From assembly GCF_015477805.1 (NCBI RefSeq), contig NZ_JADLQL010000002.1:248001-312000 (forward strand): a DNA stretch of 64,000 bases, given 5' to 3'. Shown piece after piece: positions 32,801 through 41,800 of the stretch. The DNA comes from Nocardia flavorosea (GTDB lineage: Bacteria > Actinomycetota > Actinomycetes > Mycobacteriales > Mycobacteriaceae). Position numbers and translations under genes: made by a program. Numbering within the stretch: position 1 is the stretch's first letter; every line of letters begins with the position of its first letter. The notes beneath the pieces are model-generated. The model worked only from the letters and a program-made list of their open reading frames with translations. It was not told where the DNA came from and did no database searches.

Positions 32801-35800
32801 CGCTGCCTCCGCCGACGAGGGCGTGTACTCCCGCATATTCGTGCGGTTCGAGGGGGCCTGGACCGAATCCCACTCCGAACCCGCCTCCGACCGTCCGCTG
32901 AGACCGATCGCGGGATCGTCCGGGTTGTCGAACAGCGGGTTGCCCAGCAGCGCGCGAACACCGGCCGCGTGCACCGATTCGGGATCGGGATCGGAACCGG
33001 CGCGGAGCTCGGCGTCACCGGATTCCAGATACGCCTGTTCCACCGCGCGCCGGTGGGCCTGCGCCACCTCCCGGCGGCGCAGATCCTCGATCACATCGAT
33101 GCCGAGTCCGCCCGGGTGGTCGTACCCGGCGTCGCTCATTTCCCGGTGGAATCCGGCCTGGCGGGCGAAGGCTTCGGCCTCCGCCGCGACCCGTGCCGAT
33201 ACGTGGGCTTCCCGGTCGAGTTCCCGGATCCGGGCCGGCGTCACCTCGACCCGGCCGGCCTGAACAGCTTCCGCCAGCGCCGCCGCCCGGACGATCGCAC
33301 CGGCCTGCGCCGACTGGTCACGGCCCGCGGTGGAAACCACCACTTCCATGGTCCGGCCGTTGAAACCGCCGGGCCGGTCCGCGCCCTGCGGGTCCGCGTC
33401 GAACCGGATCGTCGCGCCGGCCTCTAGTAACACCGCGAGTGCGCGCCGCCCCAGCTGGGTACGCGACAACAACGCGAGCACCTCGGCCGCAGCCGGTTCC
33501 ATCGGCCGCGCGGACCAGAGTGCATCACCGGCGCGCACGAAGTCGAGCTCTTCGCCGCGCTGCTGCTCCGCCCGGGCATGGTCGGGACCTTCAGCCGGAT
33601 GATCCGACTCGTCGAACGGTATTTCCAACAGGTCGGGCTCATCCAGATCCTCTGCCGTCCGACGCTCGAAGCGGGGCGCGGCTCCGGCATCGCTGACCGC
33701 TGCGGCGGTGGGCGATTCGGGAACATAGGAGAGCAGCAGGTCGTAGACCAACTGCCGCACCGGAGACAGTGCCGGGCGCTCCGGCTCCGGGAGCAGCCTG
33801 GCCAGCTCCGCTTCGGCGAACGCCTCGGCAAGTGCCTCGCCCTCGAAGAGTGATCCGTCCTTGTGGAAGCCGTAGCCCGGCAGCCGGCTGCGCAGCCAGT
33901 GACCGAACTCCGTCACCGGCCCACCGACCTCGTGCGCGTAATGCTGGAGCAGTGCGTATTCGACAACCCACCGGGCTTCGCGGTGACCCACGGATTCGAT
34001 CGCATGGCCGAACTCGTGCGCGATGATCCCGAAAACGGGCCGGATGAGAACGTTCTCGTTGTAGTACCCGATTTCGGCACAGGTGTGCACTACTTCCAGG
34101 AAGCGCTCCGCACTACGCGCGAACGGGGCGTTCAACGTGATCGATCGGGTCTGCATTTCCCCGGTCACGTCGTCGCGTTCTGTTCTGGCCGAGGCGATCG
34201 CAGTGCCGATCTCGGCGATCCCGGCACTGCGCAGATCGACCTGTGGATACCGCTGCCACATCTCGACGACCGAGCGGGCGAACTCCTGCACCACTGTCGG
34301 ATTCAGCTCCGGCAAACCGAAACCGTATACCTCGAACTCGGGGTTCCCGGTGAGTTCGCGCATCACCTCGCGTAGTCGCAGACCCACTTCCATCGGCTCG
34401 AGCCCGGACCACCGATCGGCCGGGGCGGCAAGCCACTCGGCATCGGACGGGTCTACGTGACCGCGGTCGCTGTCGTCGCGCGGTACGTCGGGCCTGCCCA
34501 GGAATTCGGGCCTGTCGTCATACCCCTGCGGACGCGTCGCCGAAGGTTCGGGCCGCAGGAAACGGATCACCGCGCCGTCGTAATCCGGCCGCGCGCCGAT
34601 CAAATCGGCCGGGTCGATGACCACTCTGGTGTATCCGTGCTCTCGCGCCATCTTGCCGGTATGTGTCCAGGCCGCCGCCTCCTCCAGCGTCATCTCCGGG
34701 TTGTCGCCGAGCAGCCGGTTGAAGGTGTCCAGGTTGTCCCGCAGCTCGTCGGCCCCGGACCATTCGCCGCGTACCTCGGTCACCAGATGTCCGAGACGGC
34801 GCATCGCCTCCTGGAACATTCCCCGGCCGTTGAGCGTCCCCTCCCCGCGTTTGACCTGGAACCGCAGCGCTCCCTCGGAATCGACCGTCGCGTGGACACC
34901 GTTGAGGCGGTCCGAACTTCCGTACCGGTTCGTGTACTGGTCGACGACCTGGTAATCGTCCACATCGGATCGCTGGTCGGGGCCGGTATCGGTCCGCAGC
35001 GGAGGCAGCGCGTGCTCGCGGAGTTCGGCCAGTCGCCGCATCCCCAGGTCATGCCAGTCCGCGTGGTCGGCGTCGGCGAACTGCTGCCGCACCTCGGCGA
35101 ACCGCTCGATGTAGGCGTCGACGGCGGACCGGGCCATCCGATTGTTCCGATATTCGACGTCCCCGTCCGCGCCGCGCCGCAGCAGATGGTCGGAGAACGG
35201 ACCGATATCACCGGGTACGAGACTCCCGTCTGTGAAGGCTGTCCGATTCGCGAAACCGACGGGCTGCCGATTCGGTGCGGACAGCCAGTCCGGCGCGCCG
35301 CGAGCCGGGTTGCCTGCCACGACGTCGAGTAGACCCAGTGCCTGTCCGGCCGGAGTATCGGCGTAACCGAGGGTCTCCGGGTCCTGCAGGATGTGTCCGT
35401 ACTTCTGCTCGGCCGGCGTCCCCTGCCGGATCTCCTGATAGATCACGCCCGGCTCGGCCGTAACGGTGCGCGCCACCGGCGCACCGAGCGCGACGCCGGC
35501 GACCGCGGCAAGGTATTCCTTGGTCGCGTCCTCCGGGTCGGCGGCGGTGAAATCCTTGCGGATCAGCTCCCGCCCGTTTTCATACCGTATGCGTTCCACC
35601 CGGGCAGGGCCGGAAGTGGGCACCTCTTCCCGGCGCACCACGCCACTGTCCTGCGCCGCTCGCACGATATCGGCGAACGATCGAATCCCCCGCTCGGAAT
35701 CCCAGGCGGCACCGTAATAGTCGGCATAGGTCCGGCCCGGGCCGAATGGGTGGTCGCCGATCAGCGGACGCAGCGCGTCCAGACCCGCGATATTGGCGAG

Positions 35801-38800
35801 CGCGTCGCGGTCCGCAGGGGTCCGCCCGGCCGTCCGCGCGTGCTCGGCGTCGAAGGCGTCGACATACGCCCGTTCCAGCGCGAGCTCGGGAATATCGTAT
35901 CCGGCGGCGCGCAACTGAAGTACCGCGATGATCTCCAGCGCATGCGCACGGGCCTCCACGCCGAGCATGTAGTCGAGATATTCCTGCCGCGACTCGCCGA
36001 TCCGCTGCTGCAGATAGACATTGCTGCTGCGGTAGTTCTCGGTTTCCACATGGATCGCCGCGTGCACCATGGCCGCGATCTGGACACCGTCGGGCAGAGC
36101 CGGATCCGGATCGAACACCAGTGTCCGGCGCGACGGATCGTAGCCGGGTTCGCTGTCGCCGGCGTATTCGAGACGAATATGGTTGTCCCGCAACGTTTGT
36201 TCGGCCCACTGACCCGCCGGCGTCGCCGCGAGCGACTCCCGGATACGCTCGGTCCGCTCGGCGGCAGCGGCGGTTGCCGGGTCTTCCGGCGGCGCTTCGC
36301 CCGGTCCACCATCGAATTTCTCCGGCGAGCCGGTATTCGATGGATCGAGGCCCTCGTCCGAATCCTGGCGACCACGGCCCGGCTTCGCGGGCGGTCGCTC
36401 CTCGGGTGGCTTCGCCGGATCGGCGTCCGGCAGGGCTCGCTCGCTGTCGGCACCGGAGTCGAGCCCCAGATCCGCTGGGCGCAGCACTCCCGCGCCGGTG
36501 TCGAACGCGTCGTAGTAGTTGTCGATGGCTTCGCGCCGCAACGCGCCGAAGACGATACGGGCGGGCTCACTGGCACCGGCACCGTTGAGCGCCACATCCA
36601 GTACCGCGTCGGCGAGCACCTCCACCCGGTTCAGATCACCGGTGTCGGTGAAGCTGTACCCGCTGAGCTGGTTGATCCACACACTGAATTCGTCCGGATC
36701 GAAGTGACCGTACCGCTCGGCGTAGTAGTCGACCAGCAGCTGTTCGACCCGCCCCCGCGCACGCATACCGCCGGCGAAATCCAGCCCGTGGCCGAGCTCG
36801 TGCACCGCCGTGGAAAAGGCCGGGCGCCGCGCAGAATTGCTGGGCGAATGGAAGTTGTGTTCCGACCGCTGCCTCGATGCGTAGAAATCGCCGGGGTTGC
36901 GCATCAACCGTTCGTTCAGCGTGATCGTATCGGTCACATACCGGGCGATATCGCTGGGATCCAGGTCGTAGGTCGCCGTTCCGCGTGCGTGGTCTCGCTC
37001 CTCGATAGGACCGATCCGAAGATTGCGCACATCCAGCATCGGGAACTGCGACATCATCCAATCGACCGCCCGCGCGAAATCCCGTACCAGCGTCAGATCC
37101 AGCGGCGGGATATCCGGGTCGGCCGGATCGGCGAAGCCGATGATTTCGGCGAAGTGGTAGCGCTCCCGCAGAGTCGACACGATCTCGTCGAGTCCCAGCC
37201 GCGACCACTCGTCACCGGAGGACGGTATAGGCAGATCGTCCCCATCGCGGTCGCCACCCCCGTCCGCGGGTTCCGGGTCGAGACCCGGCCGGTCCCGCGG
37301 TGGGCCCGATTGCTCAGCGGTGGCCGGCCCCCCGGGTTCGGGCTTATCCGGCAACCGCCGGGTACCACCGACGTCCGCCTGTTCCCGGTCGGCGACGGTC
37401 CGGTCGCCCGGGCGGCCGCCGTTGTCGATACCGCCGATCAGCTCGATACGCACCGGCTCCCCGTCGCGAGTCAGATCGAACCGGCGCACCGTGACATCGC
37501 CGTTCGCAGCGGTCCGCACCTCGTGGTATTCGACCTGAAGCAGCCCGTCGAGATGTGCGGTCAGCAGCTCCTCGCGCGCGCGGGTGAGCGCACGCCCCGT
37601 ATCGCTGTCCGGGTCGATACCGCGGGCGCGCATCTGGTCGGGGCTCTCGGTGAGCACGGTGGCGAGGTTTTTGTCCATGCCGAGGGTCCGGACCAGATAC
37701 TCCGGCGAACCTTGTTGCGCGGCGGAAATCCTGGACCCGCCGAGCGTGGAACCGACGCCCTTTGCCTCGACCACCAGCAGTTTCGGTGGCGAATCGGCGG
37801 TCGCGGGCACCAGCACCGCGATATCGACAACATTCTTCGCGCTGCTCCCACCCTCGAACGGCGACAGCTGGATCGCGCCGGGATGCAGGTGCGGATCCAA
37901 GGCATAGGCGAGACCACCGAGTTCGCCGAGCCGCTGCGAGGTGAGGACCTCCTGCCGAACCAGATCGTGGTATTGCTCGGCGTGGGAGCGCAGATCGTGC
38001 AGCAGCGCCAGGCGCTCCTGCCGATCGTCTTCGCTCCGGCTCTCGTCGTTGCGGACCTGCTGCTCTTCGCGCGCTATTTCCCCGGCGAGCTTGTTCGGCG
38101 TGAGGTAGCGGAGATCGGTGAGGTCGGCGTGGGCCACCACCCCTGCCTCGACGACGAGCGCTGTGAGGTTCTCGGCGAGCCGGTCACGCCGGGCCTGCTG
38201 TTCGAGGCGAGCGGCGGAAACCTCCGCCAGCTGTTCGGCCAGTGCCGGATCGACCGGGGTATACGGGGTGGCCTCGCCGGGCTGCGCCCGATGCCGGTAC
38301 CCGCCTCCGGACAGCGGGTCGGGTACCCAGCCGTGCTGGTCGCGGAGCCGGAAATCATTGTCGCGGTAGGTGTTCGGTGGGTCGTTACGATGGTGCAGCC
38401 GACCGCCGGAATCGCGATAGTAGGAATCGTCGCCGGGTGTTTCGCCCGGTCGCGCGGCCCCGGGTTCCGTATCCGGCCGACCGTCGACCCCATCGTGCTC
38501 CGGCCGGTCGCGCTCGGAATCCGCCCCCGACTCCGGCGTGAGCGCATCCGGGTCCCCGCTGTCGTCCCCGCGCGTAGGCGTCCCGCGATCGTCCCGGCCG
38601 CCGCCCGCCTCGGCCTCCTCCGAGGCGAGCTGCGTTGCCGCGCCCCGGTCTGCGGGCTCGTCCTCTTCCCGGCCGGACGACTCACCCTCACCCCGGCCCG
38701 ACGACTCACCCTCACCCCGGCCCGATGACTCACCCTCACCCCGGCCCGACGACTCACCCTCACCCCGGCCCGACGACTCACCCTCACCCCGGCCCGACGA

Positions 38801-41800
38801 CTCACCCTCACCCCGATCCGACGACTCACCCTCACCCCGGCTCGAATCGGTGCCGTCGTCCGGCATTGTCCGTTCGTCGTCGCGCGGCCGATCCGAGACC
38901 CGTGTTTTCGGTGGGCGGCGCGCCTCGTCCCAGCGGTCGTCGGCGGTGGCGCGATGTTGTTCGGCGCTACGATCGGCCGCGTTCGCTCGCTCACGGAGGA
39001 TATCGCCGAGGCCGGCCGGCCCCTCCTCGTCGAATCTGTCCGCGGACAAGCGCAGGACCTGTCCGCGCCGACGGTCCAACAGCGATTGCAGATCGGCGGC
39101 CTCGGCGGCCCGCCGTGCGGCGTACTGGTCCTCGGTTTCCCGGCGGCCCTGCCGGTTGGCCCGATAATCGTCCTGGTTGTGCCGCAGGTACTCCTCGACC
39201 GACGGCCGGATTCGCGCGTCGTGCCCGGAGGGCGGAACCACTCGCCCGGCACCGTCCAGGATCGTTGCCGACACCTTGCGGACCTCCGCCGGTGCATCCG
39301 GCGGGTAGCCACGGGTGGGCGGCGTCCCGGTCGGGTCCGAGACCATGATCCGGTATTCGCCGGTGAACCGATCGGCCACCACCCGCATCGAGTAGGCGTG
39401 CGATCCCACCCCGTGTTCGTCGACCGGCCCGGCATAGGTGTCGATCACCAATGCCCGCGGTCCCTTGCCCGCAGCCACCAGTTCCGCCGGCATTCGAGCA
39501 GCCTGCCGTATCAGTTCGTCGGCGACGGCCTGGTGCCGCGGCTCGGGCTCACCCTCCTGGTTCTGTTCGGGGGCCGGATAGTCGTAGAGCTTTGCACCGA
39601 GCGCGTTCTCGATGTCGGAGCGGTCCATCCCGCGCGGCCCCACCGGGTTTTCCGGCGGGGTGATCCGGGTGTTTCCGGTTTGCTCTCGCAGCTCGCGCAG
39701 GGTGAGACGCGCGCATTCGCCGCGGTTTCGCGGTTCGCCGGTCCCTTCGGGCTCGCCGGGATCACGGGGCCGGGTGTCATCGGTGTCATCGGGCGAAGGG
39801 CCGAGGTGCCCGGGATCGTCCGGGCTCGGGTCGGGATCGTCGGTGGCGTCCGGCGAACGGTCCGGATTGCTGTCGCCCGGATCGGTGCCGGGCCGGGTAT
39901 CGCGGCGCGGCCCATGGGATTCCGGGTCACGGGAGCTGCCGCGCGTCCCGGAATCCCGCGACGCCGCGGTATCCCCGCGACCGTCGGCCGGTACCGGCAG
40001 CGGCAGCACGTCTTCCGGACCGATCCGGCCGTCACCGACATCGCCGGGCAGCCGGGCTGCGGCCGGCTCCTGCCCACGATCGGCCGACGAAGCATCATTG
40101 GCATCATGAGCGGGCACGCCGGTGTGACCCGCGCGGACACCTTCGGTGCCCGGGTACGGCACCCGATCGCCGGCACCCGCACGATCGGCAGCACCCGCAC
40201 GATCACGATCACCGGCACCCGCACGATCGCTCGTCCGCGCGCGGGATCCGCTGTCGCCGGGGTTCGACGACGAGCGCGAATCGCCCGGGGTCCCGGGCTG
40301 TGCCCGGGAATCACCGCCACTGCCGGGAGCCTGGGACGAGCCGGTGGCAGCCGGACTCGAGCCGCCGGGAGTCGTACCCGTAGTGGCGGGCGAGGCGCCC
40401 GGGGCAGGTGTAGCGCCGGGCGCCCCCGCCGCCGGCGGCATCGGAGCCGCCGCCACCGGTCCGGCGACCGGCGCGCCGAGAACCGTCCCCGGGACCCCGG
40501 TCCGGTCGCCTCCCTCCGCGCGATCCGCGGTCCCGGTAACCCCGTCGCCGGGCGTTCGATCTGCGCTCTGCTGCGCCGCTCCGGTCTGCGTATCTTGTTG
40601 CCCGGCCGTACTTTCGGTGTTTCCGGAACGGTCTCGCGAGGAATCCGAACCGGTTTCCGCAACCGGTCCGCCGGGTTCGTCGCTCCCGGAGCGGTCCGCG
40701 ATCCCGGCACCGGATTCGGAACGGCCGGCAGCGCCGGTCGATCCTCCCGCCCCATCCGATTCCGCGGAATCGTCACCGCGAGATTGCGCGCCGCCACTGT
40801 TGTCTACCGAATCCGAGGGTGACGAGCCGGTACCGGAATCCGCGCGTCCCGCACCCTCCCCGCCGGCGGTGCCGGCCGGCGAATCCGAGGAGCTTCCGCG
40901 GTCACTACTGCCGTTGCTCGAACTATCACCGGCTGTCGAGTTGTCACCGGCCGGGGAACTACCGGCGGGCGGCAAACTGCGGCTGCTCGACGAATTGTTT
41001 TCGCCGGTGACCCCGTTCCCCTCGGGACCGCCCGGGGTCCGCGCCGGGCTGCTGGTCTGCGAACCGTCGCCACTGGAACCGAAACCGGTGCCTGCACCGG
41101 AACCGTCTGCGCCACCGGGCGAACCGGCACCGGGCGCGGAACCCACGCGGGGCCCCGATCCGTACACCTCCGCGTTGATCCGGTCCATGAGGGTCCGGTC
41201 GCCCCACTTGTTCTGATAGCTTTCGCTGTGCACGCCCCAGCCGAATTCGGCGGACATACCGTGCGAGAAGCCGCGAGCGCCACCGGAAAGCATCCCGTTG
41301 GTGGCACCCGACACGATCCCCAGCGGACCGAACTGCTGCGGCAGCGTATCCAGCGTCTGGTCCCATGCCTTGTCGAAGCTGCCGGTCTCCGCCCAGATGG
41401 CCACGAACTGGGCCGGGACGGCGGCAGCAGTGCCGGCCAAACCACCGACCAACCCGGCACCGGCTCCGGTGATCAATCCGTCCATCGTCTGCCGCAGTAC
41501 CCCGCTGCCCTCGCGGGACAGAGCGTTGCCGATCACATCGCCCACCGGCCCCGCAGCAGCACCACCGGCGGCCGAGGCGACGACCGTGACGCCGATCTGC
41601 GTCAGATCGAAATCCGGGCGGTGGCCCTGGCTGATCTGCCATCCCTGGATACCGACTTCCTGCAGCGTGCCCAGGATCGTATCGATGGCCATGTGGCGCA
41701 GCACGAATTGCATGAACTTGTTCGACGCGATCCGCAGAATCGCCTGCATGACCCGCTGGCTCAGCAGGCGTACGGCGATCCGCGTCGCGGCGACGGCCAT

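Noticed and set aside
35393..38728. Plus-strand open frame of over 1,100 codons opposite the giant gene
   Set aside because: It is antisense to the zincin copy 1 and nuclease-like regions, whose motifs lie in the minus-strand frame. Its product is Arg/Gly/Val-rich without domains; such mirror frames are expected from GC codon bias.
38676..38843. Possible CRISPR-like array
   Set aside because: The 24-base units are contiguous, without spacers, and code for an in-frame peptide repeat, so it is a coding tandem repeat.
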